Assembly: GCF_002355155.1 (NCBI RefSeq)
Contig: NZ_AP017369.1
Coordinates: 62,001 to 126,000, forward strand
Reading direction: 5' to 3'
DNA from: Corynebacterium suranareeae
Lineage (GTDB): Bacteria; Actinomycetota; Actinomycetes; Mycobacteriales; Mycobacteriaceae
Length of the DNA stretch: 64,000 nt
Shown: piece by piece, positions 25,939 through 34,467 of the stretch
How the letters are laid out: the number at the start of each line of letters is the position of its first letter
Numbering within the stretch: position 1 is the stretch's first letter
Made by a program: the position numbers and the translations under genes
Notes under the pieces: model-generated
Seen by the model: only the letters and a program-made list of their open reading frames with translations
What the model was told of the DNA's origin: nothing
Databases searched by the model: none

Positions 25939-27261
25939 GTGGTGTCGCTTTTACTAGCTATAGTGTTTCGCGTGCCAAATCGAGTTCCTGTAACAACCAT
26001 TCCGCTTAATCGACTAGCCGTTATCGCCGCCATCATCGGGGTGGGTACTGGTCTTTTTGTTGCTGCGCTGAACTGGTCGGCCATTGGGGTGGAACGGTTG
26101 GTTTATGGTGCGGATCATTTGCATAACCAGAATCCAGTGGCCAATGTGTCGCCGCTTCGGTTGTCAATCACGGTTGTTGTGCTCAGCGTGGTGGCGTCGT
26201 GGGCGTGGTTTTTTGTGCACCGGACTGGGTGTAAAGAGGTGTCTATTGTTGGTGCTGTTCGTGGTGAGAAGATGCCGATTATAGAAACCATAGCTTCCGC
26301 ATTTTTGCAGGTCACTACAGTTGCGGCGGGTGCTCCGGTGGGTGCAGAAAACGCGCCTCGGATTGCGGGTGCTTTGGTAGGTGAGCGTTTTACTAGGTGG
26401 CTGCAGTTAGATATTGATGCAAAGCGTATTTTGGTGGCGTCGGCTGCGGGTGCTGGTTTGGGTGCTAGCTTCCACCTCCCATTGGCGGGTGTGTTGTTTG
26501 CTCTTGAGGTGTTGTTGGTGGAGGCCTCCACGCGCACTGTTGTCATCGCAATTATCACCACGACCGCCGCGGTTGCTACCACTGGTTTTTTTGTGCAAAC
26601 CCCGGATGTTTTCAGCACTGTTCCGTTGACGGAAAGCCCGTGGATGCTGTTCGCTGCGATGGTTACCGGGGTGGTTGCTGGGATTTGCGGGCACTGGTTC
26701 TCGGCGGCGGCACATAAAATGGCGCAGGCTTCACCAAAGGGTGTGAAGATTTTGTGGCAGATGCCGTTGGGATTCCTTGCGATCGCCGTGGTGATTTATT
26801 TCTTCCCGGAGACCTTGGCTAATCCAAGGTGGCTTGCTGATTCCATGCTTGGCGACGGCCTTATCTTGGGCACCATTTTGTTGGTGTTGGTCCTGCGTAC
26901 CGCCATGTTCTTGCTGGCCTTCCGGGTAGGCATGGTTGGTGGAAACCTGATTCCTGCCTTCGCGTTGGGTGCGATGGTTGGTGGGGTAGTGGGGGCTATT
27001 TTGGAGCCCATGACCAACGTCCCGATCGCCGCTTTTGCGCTCCTTGGTGCCGCTGCGTTTTTATCTACCACCATGGCCGCGCCACTGTTCGGGCTGATCG
27101 CCGCGGTGGAATTCACCGACATGGAAGCCCAAGGCTACCTGCCGATTTTCTTAGCGGTAGCGTCGGCGGTGCTTGCGGTCCGCGTTTGGTCTGTGGTGTC
27201 CAGGCGCGAGCTCCGCGCCATCCCAATCACCTACGCAAGCTGGACGGGCGAGCTCAAATAG
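25939..27261 (+). CDS. ClC-family chloride channel/transporter
   Basis: 440 residues, about ten membrane helices. The ClC selectivity elements appear as VAAGAPVGAENAPRIAGAL (with the gating glutamate in GAENAP) and GLGASFHLPLAGVLFALEV, plus a later GNLIPAFALGAMVGG helix. It lacks C-terminal CBS domains. ClC proteins exchange Cl- for H+ or conduct Cl-. The start shown is GTG 25939; GTG 25972 would also work and no clear ribosome-binding site decides. Its end overlaps the convergent ribM gene by eight bases. Confidence 0.87.
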   Translation: MVSLLLAIVFRVPNRVPVTTIPLNRLAVIAAIIGVGTGLFVAALNWSAIGVERLVYGADHLHNQNPVANVSPLRLSITVVVLSVVASWAWFFVHRTGCKEVSIVGAVRGEKMPIIETIASAFLQVTTVAAGAPVGAENAPRIAGALVGERFTRWLQLDIDAKRILVASAAGAGLGASFHLPLAGVLFALEVLLVEASTRTVVIAIITTTAAVATTGFFVQTPDVFSTVPLTESPWMLFAAMVTGVVAGICGHWFSAAAHKMAQASPKGVKILWQMPLGFLAIAVVIYFFPETLANPRWLADSMLGDGLILGTILLVLVLRTAMFLLAFRVGMVGGNLIPAFALGAMVGGVVGAILEPMTNVPIAAFALLGAAAFLSTTMAAPLFGLIAAVEFTDMEAQGYLPIFLAVASAVLAVRVWSVVSRRELRAIPITYASWTGELK

Positions 27262-27961
27262 CCTGTTCGGCAATACGCTTTTCGACGCCTCCCTCCACCA
27301 CTTCCTTCTTTTCCTTCTGCTGCACCCGCATCCACACCACAAAACCCCAGCTGACAAACACGCCGTACACCAGGTACAGCACCGCGGATGGGTAGTAACC
27401 AGCGGTAAATAGTAGTGGCACACCAACCAGGTCGACTCCGATCCAGATCAGCCAGAATTCAGTCCAGCCGCGTGCCATTCCGTATGTGGCCAGGATTGAT
27501 CCAACAAAAATCCACGCATCCGCCCATGGTCCCCAGGAACCTAATGCTTGGAAAATCCAGGCGCAGCTTAAAGTTCCAACAATCGCGGCGATCACTAGTC
27601 CGGTGCGTTCTTTGGTGGTTGCCCATCGAGGAATAACGGCTACAGCATTTTCAGGGGACAGCGCACGACGTTTCGCAGCTGACCATTGGTACCAGCCATA
27701 ACTACTGACGATGATGAACATGATCTGTCGGCCTGCTTGACCATAGAGATCGAGGTTTTGCGGAGTGTGGAAAAGGCCACCCATAAAAACTGTAAAAAGT
27801 AGTGCGTTACCTAAAATTCCGATTGGCCATGCCCACACGATGCGGCGCATTCCAGCCCATGCACTAAATAATCCAAAAACATTACCGATGATTTCGCGCC
27901 ACAGGATGGGTACTCCACCGATCCACAGTGTTGCGTCTAATAATTCGGTTATAGGATTCAT
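27254..27961 (-). CDS. ribM: Riboflavin transporter RibM (PnuC family)
   Basis: 235-residue PnuC-family membrane protein with about seven helices. PnuC-like features include WAWPIGILGNALLFTVF and SYGWYQW near residues 45-100. PnuC proteins import nicotinamide riboside, but the FMN riboswitch directly upstream identifies this copy as the riboflavin importer RibM (PnuX) described in C. glutamicum. Transport is thought to be facilitated diffusion with trapping as FMN. AAAAAGGGG precedes ATG 27961. The C-terminus is charged and cytoplasmic. Confidence 0.9.
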   Translation of the reverse strand: MNPITELLDATLWIGGVPILWREIIGNVFGLFSAWAGMRRIVWAWPIGILGNALLFTVFMGGLFHTPQNLDLYGQAGRQIMFIIVSSYGWYQWSAAKRRALSPENAVAVIPRWATTKERTGLVIAAIVGTLSCAWIFQALGSWGPWADAWIFVGSILATYGMARGWTEFWLIWIGVDLVGVPLLFTAGYYPSAVLYLVYGVFVSWGFVVWMRVQQKEKKEVVEGGVEKRIAEQAI

Positions 27962-28048
27962 GATCTTGTCCCCTTTTTAGGATCTAAAACATGTAATCCT
28001 CGGGGCCTTAATTCCGGGTACACCAAAAATCGGTGAAACCGCGGTTCT

Positions 28049-28190
28049 CTTGCATCCGGACTGTAACCGTCGGCTCCGGAATTTAACCGGATCTGCTGAC
28101 CCACTTGTTAGTGGCGCTCGCGGGCTTGACGTTTCATATCTGATGATTCGTCTTACCGCCGGTGGGGAATTTCGCCCCGCCCTGAGAACA
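28049..28190 (-). promoter_or_regulatory. FMN riboswitch (RFN element) of ribM
   Basis: Read on the minus strand, the conserved RFN blocks occur in order: GGGCGAAATTCCCCACCGG then CGGTAAG, AGCCCGCGAGCG, GGTCAGCAGATCCGG, ATTCCGGAGCCGACGGTTA and AGTCCGGATG. FMN binding is expected to lower ribM expression. Between the aptamer and the start codon, CCCGGAATTAAGGCCCC could pair with the AAGGGG ribosome-binding site, which would favour translational control; that part is inferred. Confidence 0.95.
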
Positions 28191-28196
28191 AACCTC

Positions 28197-28202
28197 ACTA
28201 TA
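28197..28202 (-). promoter_or_regulatory. -10 box of the ribM promoter
   Basis: TATAGT on the minus strand lies just upstream of the riboswitch, placing transcription start close to the first aptamer bases. The -35 region is poorly conserved. Confidence 0.55.
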
Positions 28203-28359
28203 GCGCTTGATGCGGAAAGTGTGAAGTAAATGAACCGCGCTGGTTAAAACTTGTACTAACTGAACACCGGGTAACGGGCTCATGAAAACTTGTCGAGACC
28301 CCGGTATTCGCCCGCGGTGCCTACTACCGTGGCTGGCAAGCCCACTTAGAGGAGGACTT

Positions 28360-29736
28360 GTGACCACTACCTATCCAGATTTCCTTGAAAATTCTTCGCT
28401 TCAGCCAGATATGGAGCATTGGGAAACGGAAGGGGGTGCGCAGGAAACCGCTATCACTTATGTGTTGGATACGTCCGTATTGTTGTCGGATCCGGTGTCG
28501 TTGACCAGGTTCGCCGAACACGATGTTGTTCTGCCAATTGTTGTCATTACGGAGCTAGAAGCTAAGCGTTCCCACCCGGACCTTGGCTTTTTTGCTCGCC
28601 AGGCGCTTCGTATGTTGGATGAGCTGCGTGAAGTGCATGGGGATTTGTCCAAGCCGCTGCCCATCGGTGATGAAGGCGGACACATCCATGTGGAGTTAAA
28701 CCATCAAAATGTAGAGTCCTTGCCGGTGGGTTTCCGCCTTGGTGGCAATGACACCCGCATTCTTGCTGTGGCAAAGAACCTGCAGGAAGAGGGCCACAAT
28801 GTGGTGTTGGTGTCGAAGGATTTACCGATGCGGATTAAAGCGTCGGCAAGCGGAATTGCCGCACAGGAATACCGCGCTGCCCTGGCCCGCGACCGTGGTT
28901 ACACCGGCATGACCCACGCCACCATCACCGATGACCAGCTCAGTGAACTTTATGACACCGGCGAGGTGCGCATTGCAGAGCTAGAGCATCTGCCCGTCAA
29001 CCATGGCTTCGCCCTGAAATCCAACAGCGGATCGGCGCTTGGCCGCATCAATGCTGAGAAAATCATTGAGCTTGTCCCCGGCGACCAGCAGGTATTTGGC
29101 ATCAGCGGGCGCAGCGCCGAGCAGCGGGTTGCTATTGATTTGCTTAACGACGACTCCGTCGGCATCGTCTCCATCGGAGGGCCCGCCGGAACCGGAAAAA
29201 GTGCACTCGCGCTGTGCGCTGGTCTGGAGGCGGTGATGGAACGCCGCATCCAGCGCAAAATCATTGTGTTTCGCCCGCTGTTTGCCGTCGGTGGTCAAGA
29301 GCTGGGTTATCTCCCGGGTGATCAAGAAGAGAAAATGGGGCCATGGGCGCAGGCAGTTTTTGACACCCTAAGTTCCATGGTCAGCCAAAACATCATCGAC
29401 GAAGCCCTCTCCCGCGGCCTCATTGAAGTCCTTCCGCTAACCCACATCCGCGGACGTTCGCTTCACGACGCCTTCGTCATCGTCGACGAAGCCCAATCCT
29501 TAGAACGAAATGTCCTACTCACCATGCTGTCGCGCATTGGCCAAAACTCCCGCGTGGTTCTCACTCACGATGTAGCTCAACGCGATAACCTGCGCGTTGG
29601 TCGCTATGACGGCATCGTTTCCGTTGTGGAATCCCTCAAAAACCATGAACTATTTGGCCACATCACCTTGCAGCGTTCGGAACGCTCCCGCATCGCCGAG
29701 TTGGTCACCCAAGTTTTGGACGCACCATCTTTGTAG
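28360..29736 (+). CDS. PIN-PhoH protein (PhoH2/YlaK type)
   Basis: 458 residues with two domains. The N-terminal PIN nuclease domain has [12 protein letters not shown] (about residues 30-41), [24 protein letters not shown] and [14 protein letters not shown]; the C-terminal PhoH ATPase has Walker [10 protein letters not shown] near residue 277 and Walker [11 protein letters not shown]. PhoH2 proteins unwind and cleave RNA and in mycobacteria belong to a toxin-antitoxin unit. I chose GTG 28360, preceded by AGAGGAGG; a longer frame upstream lacks homology and signal. No separate antitoxin gene is evident next to it. Confidence 0.9.
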   Translation: MTTTYPDFLENSSLQPDMEHWETEGGAQETAITYVLDTSVLLSDPVSLTRFAEHDVVLPIVVITELEAKRSHPDLGFFARQALRMLDELREVHGDLSKPLPIGDEGGHIHVELNHQNVESLPVGFRLGGNDTRILAVAKNLQEEGHNVVLVSKDLPMRIKASASGIAAQEYRAALARDRGYTGMTHATITDDQLSELYDTGEVRIAELEHLPVNHGFALKSNSGSALGRINAEKIIELVPGDQQVFGISGRSAEQRVAIDLLNDDSVGIVSIGGPAGTGKSALALCAGLEAVMERRIQRKIIVFRPLFAVGGQELGYLPGDQEEKMGPWAQAVFDTLSSMVSQNIIDEALSRGLIEVLPLTHIRGRSLHDAFVIVDEAQSLERNVLLTMLSRIGQNSRVVLTHDVAQRDNLRVGRYDGIVSVVESLKNHELFGHITLQRSERSRIAELVTQVLDAPSL

Positions 29737-29782
29737 TTTCGCGGTGAGGATTCAACATTTTTTGAGGGTCACTGCTGATGAC

Positions 29783-29829
29783 TGGTGAATCCTAACGCTT
29801 TTAGACCTCAAAAGCGTTAGGATTCACCA
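29783..29829. terminator. Bidirectional terminator with a perfect 20-bp stem
   Basis: TGGTGAATCCTAACGCTTTT and its exact complement flank a seven-base loop. It terminates the PhoH transcript and its right arm covers the last codons of the convergent minus-strand gene that stops at 29817. Confidence 0.85.
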
Positions 29830-30254
29830 TTTTCCGACGGTGGGTTCAAATTTGTGGTGGATCGAAACATTCGGGGGAGGTTGATGATCGCCAAGGTTAC
29901 TGCGCTAACTAGCCAGGCACCCGCAAATGATCCAACACAGATGTAGACGAGCCCGACTCCCCACAGCCCTGTGTCATCGTAAGGTGCTGAGACAGCCGCG
30001 AATACGATACCGATGGCAATGGTCAGGCCAACCGCGATCCGGTTGATGATCCTTTTCCAAGGTAAACGCTTTCGATAACCCCAGTAGGAAAGTGCGACGC
30101 ACACTAAGGCGAAGTTGACGCAAGCTCCGAAAACCTGCGGGTGGGTGAATTCATATTGTCCATCAAAAACCATGATGAAAAGGACCCACGCTGCAGCGCA
30201 GATGAGGCCAGCAAGGAAACTGAAAAATCCCAGGCCGTACGCACGGTTGTTCAT
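29817..30254 (-). CDS. Small four-helix membrane protein, function unknown
   Basis: 145 residues with four predicted membrane helices (AGLICAAAWVLFIMVF, VNFALVCVALSYWGY, RIAVGLTIAIGIVFAAV, and a last one near GSFAGAWLVSAVTLAII). No family recognised. ATG 30254 lies 22 bases beyond the citH terminator, so either its own promoter overlaps that hairpin or it is read through from citH. The Shine-Dalgarno signal is weak; an in-frame extension upstream runs through the terminator and is unlikely to be translated. Confidence 0.65.
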   Translation of the reverse strand: MNNRAYGLGFFSFLAGLICAAAWVLFIMVFDGQYEFTHPQVFGACVNFALVCVALSYWGYRKRLPWKRIINRIAVGLTIAIGIVFAAVSAPYDDTGLWGVGLVYICVGSFAGAWLVSAVTLAIINLPRMFRSTTNLNPPSENGES

Positions 30255-30275
30255 ACTGGGTGAGAATACAAGAAA

Positions 30276-30315
30276 AATCCCTCCCCCGTGCACAGAACAA
30301 CACGGGGGAGGGATT
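30276..30315 (-). terminator. Terminator of citH
   Basis: Perfect 15-bp stem AATCCCTCCCCCGTG / CACGGGGGAGGGATT. On the minus strand the stem is followed by TTTTTCTTG, typical for rho-independent termination. Confidence 0.92.
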
Positions 30316-30331
30316 CGTCGAAAAGCTATTT

Positions 30332-31939
30332 TTAAGCGCTGAGTGGCACAACGCCGATGAATAGCGCTACGGCGAGCATCGCAATGGATACGATGCAGGC
30401 ACGCCACAGAACCTTCTTGTGGTGATCGCCAAGGTTGACATTGGCGAGGGACACTAGCAGGAGGATCGCTGGAACCAGCGGGCTTTGCATGTGAACCGGC
30501 TGGCCGGTGATGGATGCGCGGGCCATTTCCACAGGCTCGATTCCGAAGTGGGAAGCGCTTTCTGCAAGAACCGGAAGGATACCGAAGTAGAAGGCGTCGT
30601 TGGACATGAAAAATGTCATTGGGATGGACAGCAAACCGGTGATCACAGCCAGGTGAGGGCCCATGGCGTTCGGAATAACGGTGGTGATCCAGGTGGCCAT
30701 CGCATCGACCATGCCGGTGCCGTTGAGCACGCCGACCAAAACACCTGCTGCCAAAACCATGGAGACAACGCCGACGATGCTGGAAGAGTGCGCCAGCATT
30801 TCGTTTGCCTGATCCTTGACCTTAGGGAAGTTCACCGCGAGGGCAAGTCCAGCGCCAGCCATGAAGACGAAGGCGAGTGGGAAGATATCGGCAACCAACA
30901 AAACCATGACCACTGCCGTCAGAGCTGCGTTGAACCAGAACAGCTTCGGGCGTAGCGTTGCGCGATGTGGATCGAGCAGGGAGTCAGTCATGTTTTCTGC
31001 GAGTGTGGATTCGTTGAGGTTGATGTGCTGCTCAGTTTCAACTTCGCGGTCTTCAACAATTACGCCACCGCCGTTAGGGCCAGGCTTAGGGGTGTTCTGA
31101 TCTTTACCCGAGCCTTTACCAGAGCCTTTACCCAGTCCGCCCAGCCCTGGGTAGCCCTTCTTGCTGGAGCTGGAGCCGGATCCGGAATCTGATTCAGGCG
31201 CATCCAGACCTGGTCCACCAAAGCGTGAAGAGTCGATCTTGCCCAGGCGCTTGCGCTCGGACAGTCCGAGGAACCATGCAAAGAGCAGGCAGATGACCAC
31301 GCCGGCGATAAGCGATGGGACCATTGGTACGAAAACGTCGGCTGGTTCAAGGCCAAGTGCTGCTGCGGCGCGAACGGTTGGGCCACCCCAAGGGAGGATG
31401 TTCATGGTGCCGTTGATCAGGCCAGCGGTGCAGGTGAGAACCACGGGGCTCATTCCTAGGCGCAGGTAGATGGGCAGCATTGCGGAGGTGGTGATGATGA
31501 AGGTGGTGGAGCCGTCGCCGTCGAGGGAGACTACACCGGCCAGGATTGCGGTGCCGAGGACAACTTTTGCGGGGTCGTCGTGGAGGACCCTGGTGATGCC
31601 GCGGATTAGGGGGTCGAAAAGTCCGACGTCAATCATGATTCCGAAGAACATGATTGCAAACATGAGGAGTGCTGCGGTGGGGGCCATGTCTTTGATGGCG
31701 TCAAGTGCCATGTCGCCTAGGCCGAGTCCTGCGCCTGCGATGAGACCGAAGATGGTGGGGACCAACAGCATGGCCACCATGGGGGTCATGCGTCCCAGCA
31801 TGATCAGTGTCATGAAGGTGAGGATCATGGCGAATCCGAGGACTACCAGTATTCCGTCTGAAGGGGTGTGGCTTAGCGTGTAGTCAGCGGCTAGGGCCGT
31901 GACTTGTCCCGAAGCCAGGAGAAGTGTTGAGCTGCTCAT
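30332..31939 (-). CDS. citH: Citrate transporter CitH (CitMHS family)
   Basis: 535-residue secondary carrier with about twelve helices, CitMHS type, known in C. glutamicum to take up citrate complexed with Ca2+ or Sr2+. Conserved stretches include FAIMFFGIMIDVGLFDPL, LDGDGSTTFIITTSAMLPIY and, late, FFMSNDAFYFGILPVLAE. A long central cytoplasmic loop (about residues 240-310) is rich in Gly, Ser and Lys. ATG 31939 has AAAGGG upstream; the open frame continues farther but without homology. It is divergent from citAB, which controls it in response to citrate. Confidence 0.93.
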   Translation of the reverse strand: MSSSTLLLASGQVTALAADYTLSHTPSDGILVVLGFAMILTFMTLIMLGRMTPMVAMLLVPTIFGLIAGAGLGLGDMALDAIKDMAPTAALLMFAIMFFGIMIDVGLFDPLIRGITRVLHDDPAKVVLGTAILAGVVSLDGDGSTTFIITTSAMLPIYLRLGMSPVVLTCTAGLINGTMNILPWGGPTVRAAAALGLEPADVFVPMVPSLIAGVVICLLFAWFLGLSERKRLGKIDSSRFGGPGLDAPESDSGSGSSSSKKGYPGLGGLGKGSGKGSGKDQNTPKPGPNGGGVIVEDREVETEQHINLNESTLAENMTDSLLDPHRATLRPKLFWFNAALTAVVMVLLVADIFPLAFVFMAGAGLALAVNFPKVKDQANEMLAHSSSIVGVVSMVLAAGVLVGVLNGTGMVDAMATWITTVIPNAMGPHLAVITGLLSIPMTFFMSNDAFYFGILPVLAESASHFGIEPVEMARASITGQPVHMQSPLVPAILLLVSLANVNLGDHHKKVLWRACIVSIAMLAVALFIGVVPLSA

Positions 31940-32186
31940 TGCTGCCCTTTCTGTGTTTCTCGAAACTTTGAGATCCCGAGTGTTCTGTGTTGCTTGTGGG
32001 AGTATAAGGTGGCGTGTGTCACGCACAGAAGTGTTTGGTGCATTGCCTGAGGTAGTGCGCAAAAGAAGACTTTTGTGCATTATGCTCAGATTCGTTGGCC
32101 TGGGACTTCGCCTCACGCTCTGTCGATAATTACCCCCCGGGGGTGGGCGTGCCTGTTGGTGGATCCAAACGAAAAACTTCAAGGAG

Positions 32187-33803
32187 GTGGACATCATTCG
32201 CTTTGCTACCCGAATACTGGTGATTCAAGTGGCTACCGTCGCTTTGGTGGTAGCTATCTGCACCGGAATCTTCGCAGTTTTGATGATGGATCAGATGAAA
32301 ACTGAGGCCGAGCACACAGCGTTGTCCATCGGACGTTCAGTGGCATCCAATCCGCAGATCCGCGAGGAAGTAGCGCTTGATACTCAAACAGGCGCAAGCC
32401 CGTCAGCCGAAGAATTAGCCAACGGAGATATCCAAGCCATTGCCCAGGCGGCCAATGAACGCACCGGAGCCTTGTTCGTTGTGGTCACCGACGGTTTAGG
32501 TATCCGCCTGTCCCACCCAGATGAGGAACGTCTAGGTGAGCAGGTGAGCACTAGCTTCGAGGCAGCCATGCGAGGTGAAGAAACCATGGCGTGGGAGACC
32601 GGAACCCTTGGTGCATCCGCACGAGCAAAAGTACCCATCTTCGCGCCGGATTCTAATATCCCAGTTGGTGAGGTCAGTGTTGGGTTTGAACGCGACAGTG
32701 TTTATTCTCGCCTGCCCATGTTCCTCGCAGCCCTCGCGCTTATTTCTGTGTTGGGAATCCTCATCGGCGTGGGTGTAGCCATGGGCATGCGTCGGCGTTG
32801 GGAGCGCGTGACCTTAGGTCTGCAGCCAGAAGAGCTGGTCACCCTTGTGCAAAATCAGACCGCTGTCATTGATGGCATCGATGAGGGGGTGCTGGCGCTG
32901 AGCCCAAATGGAACAATTGGGGTGCATAATGAGCAAGCACAATCCATGATTGATGCAGGTCCTATGAGCGGCAGAACGTTGAAAGAACTAGGCCTTGACC
33001 TGGGGCTTGATGGCGTTGTGCTGCATGGTCAGCATCCAGAAACCGTTGCGCATAACGGCAGGATCCTCTATCTGGATTTCCACCCCGTGCGCCGAGGGGA
33101 TCAAGATTTAGGCTACGTGGTAACCATCCGCGATCGCACCGACATCATTGAACTCAGTGAACGCCTCGACTCTGTGCGCACCATGACCCACGCACTGCGC
33201 GCCCAGCGCCACGAGTTTGCCAACCGCATCCACACCGCAACAGGGCTTATCGACGCCGGCCGCGTCCACGACGCGGCAGAGTTTCTAGGCGATATATCCC
33301 GCAACGGGGGACAGTCACATCCATTAATCGGATCAGCGCACCTCAATGAAGCATTTTTGAGCTCATTTTTAAGTACTGCTTCTATTTCGGCATCTGAAAA
33401 GGGCGTTAGTCTGCGCATCAACTCTGACACGCTCATCCTTGGCACCGTCAAGGAGCCAGAAGATGTAGCAACCATTTTGGGTAATTTAATCAACAATGCC
33501 ATCGATGCTGCGGTGTCAGGTGAGGCACCACGGTGGATTGATCTTACGCTGATGGATGATGCCGATACGCTGGTCATTTCTGTTGCAGATTCTGGCCCTG
33601 GCATTCCAGAGGGCGTGGATGTATTTGCCACAGCCTCCCAGATAGGAGACTCTGAAGATAATGAACGCACCCACGGGCATGGCATTGGACTGAAACTGTG
33701 CCGGGCTTTGGCTAGATCACATGGTGGCGATGTCTGGGTGATTGATCAAGGAACCGAAGATGGCGCTGTATTTGGAGTGAAACTACCGGGAGTAATGGAG
33801 TAA
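32187..33803 (+). CDS. citA: Citrate-sensing histidine kinase CitA
   Basis: About 538 residues: first membrane helix (residues 6-36), an extracytoplasmic PDC/PAS sensor domain for citrate, second helix (MFLAALALISVLGILIGVG), a cytoplasmic PAS domain, the phosphoacceptor region ALRAQRHEFANRIHTATGL (histidine after QR), and an ATPase domain with NNAIDAA, DSGPGIP and GHGIGLKLC boxes. The only in-frame GTG near the expected N-terminus (32187) overlaps the Shine-Dalgarno AAGGAGG (32181-32187); initiation at ATC 32193 or ATT 32196 would fit the spacing better. Pairs with CitB. Confidence 0.93.
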   Translation: MDIIRFATRILVIQVATVALVVAICTGIFAVLMMDQMKTEAEHTALSIGRSVASNPQIREEVALDTQTGASPSAEELANGDIQAIAQAANERTGALFVVVTDGLGIRLSHPDEERLGEQVSTSFEAAMRGEETMAWETGTLGASARAKVPIFAPDSNIPVGEVSVGFERDSVYSRLPMFLAALALISVLGILIGVGVAMGMRRRWERVTLGLQPEELVTLVQNQTAVIDGIDEGVLALSPNGTIGVHNEQAQSMIDAGPMSGRTLKELGLDLGLDGVVLHGQHPETVAHNGRILYLDFHPVRRGDQDLGYVVTIRDRTDIIELSERLDSVRTMTHALRAQRHEFANRIHTATGLIDAGRVHDAAEFLGDISRNGGQSHPLIGSAHLNEAFLSSFLSTASISASEKGVSLRINSDTLILGTVKEPEDVATILGNLINNAIDAAVSGEAPRWIDLTLMDDADTLVISVADSGPGIPEGVDVFATASQIGDSEDNERTHGHGIGLKLCRALARSHGGDVWVIDQGTEDGAVFGVKLPGVME

Positions 33804-33812
33804 TGGAGTAAT
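33789..33812. repeat. Triple 8-bp repeat at the citA-citB junction
   Basis: GGAGTAAT occurs three times in a row. The units carry the citA stop codon, repeated Shine-Dalgarno sequences and the citB start region. Confidence 0.95.
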
Positions 33813-34467
33813 GGATCAAACACTTAAAGTTTTAGTAATTGATGATGATTTCCGCGTCGCCGGCATTCACGCCTCCATTGTTGATGCGTCCCCTGGATTT
33901 TCGGTGGTCGGTACCGCGCGCACCCTCGCAGAGGCAAAAACGCTGATCGCCACATTTTCCCCAGACCTTTTGCTTGTTGATGTCTACCTTCCCGACGGCG
34001 ACGGCATTGACCTCGTGGGCACTTCCAACATTGATGCGTTTGTGCTCAGCGCAGCCGATGACATCAAAACAGTTCGACGCGCCATGCGCGCCGGGGCACT
34101 CGGATATCTGCTCAAACCATTTCCCCAAAAACGTCTCGTGGAACGCCTTGACCGTTACGTCCGCTACCGCCATGTCTTATCCGGCACCCAAGGACTTTCC
34201 CAAGACAAAATTGACCAGGCAACCGCAATCCTCAACGGCACCCAAGCGCCAGTCACCGTCTCTAGATCCGCCACAGAGCAATTGCTTCTCGACGCCCTGG
34301 AAGGCCAAGAACTCTCTGCAACAGAAGCTTCCGAAGCCGCCGGAGTTTCACGTGCCACAGCACAGCGCAGGCTGGCAGCGATGGCTAGCCAAGGTGTGAT
34401 CCAGGTTCGCCTTCGGTACGGACAGTCCGGGCGACCAGAGCATCTATATTCAAAGCCACTGCTCTAG
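33811..34467 (+). CDS. citB: Citrate response regulator CitB
   Basis: 218 residues: receiver domain with acidic pair VIDDDF, phosphorylation aspartate in LLLVDVYLPDGDGIDL (about residue 54) and the lysine in GYLLKPF, then a C-terminal DNA-binding domain of the CitB/DcuR type (ATEASEAAGVSRATAQRRLAAM). It activates citrate uptake genes when CitA senses citrate. ATG 33811 lies eight bases after the citA stop and is served by GGAG within the 8-bp repeats. Its end overlaps the convergent dehydrogenase gene by four bases. Confidence 0.93.
   Translation: MDQTLKVLVIDDDFRVAGIHASIVDASPGFSVVGTARTLAEAKTLIATFSPDLLLVDVYLPDGDGIDLVGTSNIDAFVLSAADDIKTVRRAMRAGALGYLLKPFPQKRLVERLDRYVRYRHVLSGTQGLSQDKIDQATAILNGTQAPVTVSRSATEQLLLDALEGQELSATEASEAAGVSRATAQRRLAAMASQGVIQVRLRYGQSGRPEHLYSKPLL

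Noticed and set aside
27254-27961. Nicotinamide mononucleotide/riboside transporter PnuC
   Set aside because: The FMN riboswitch in its leader and the known C. glutamicum RibM make riboflavin the better assignment.
30485-31883. Long plus-strand open frames opposite citH (up to 156 codons)
   Set aside because: Antisense shadows of a clear CitMHS transporter gene with strong third-position bias; no recognisable protein features.
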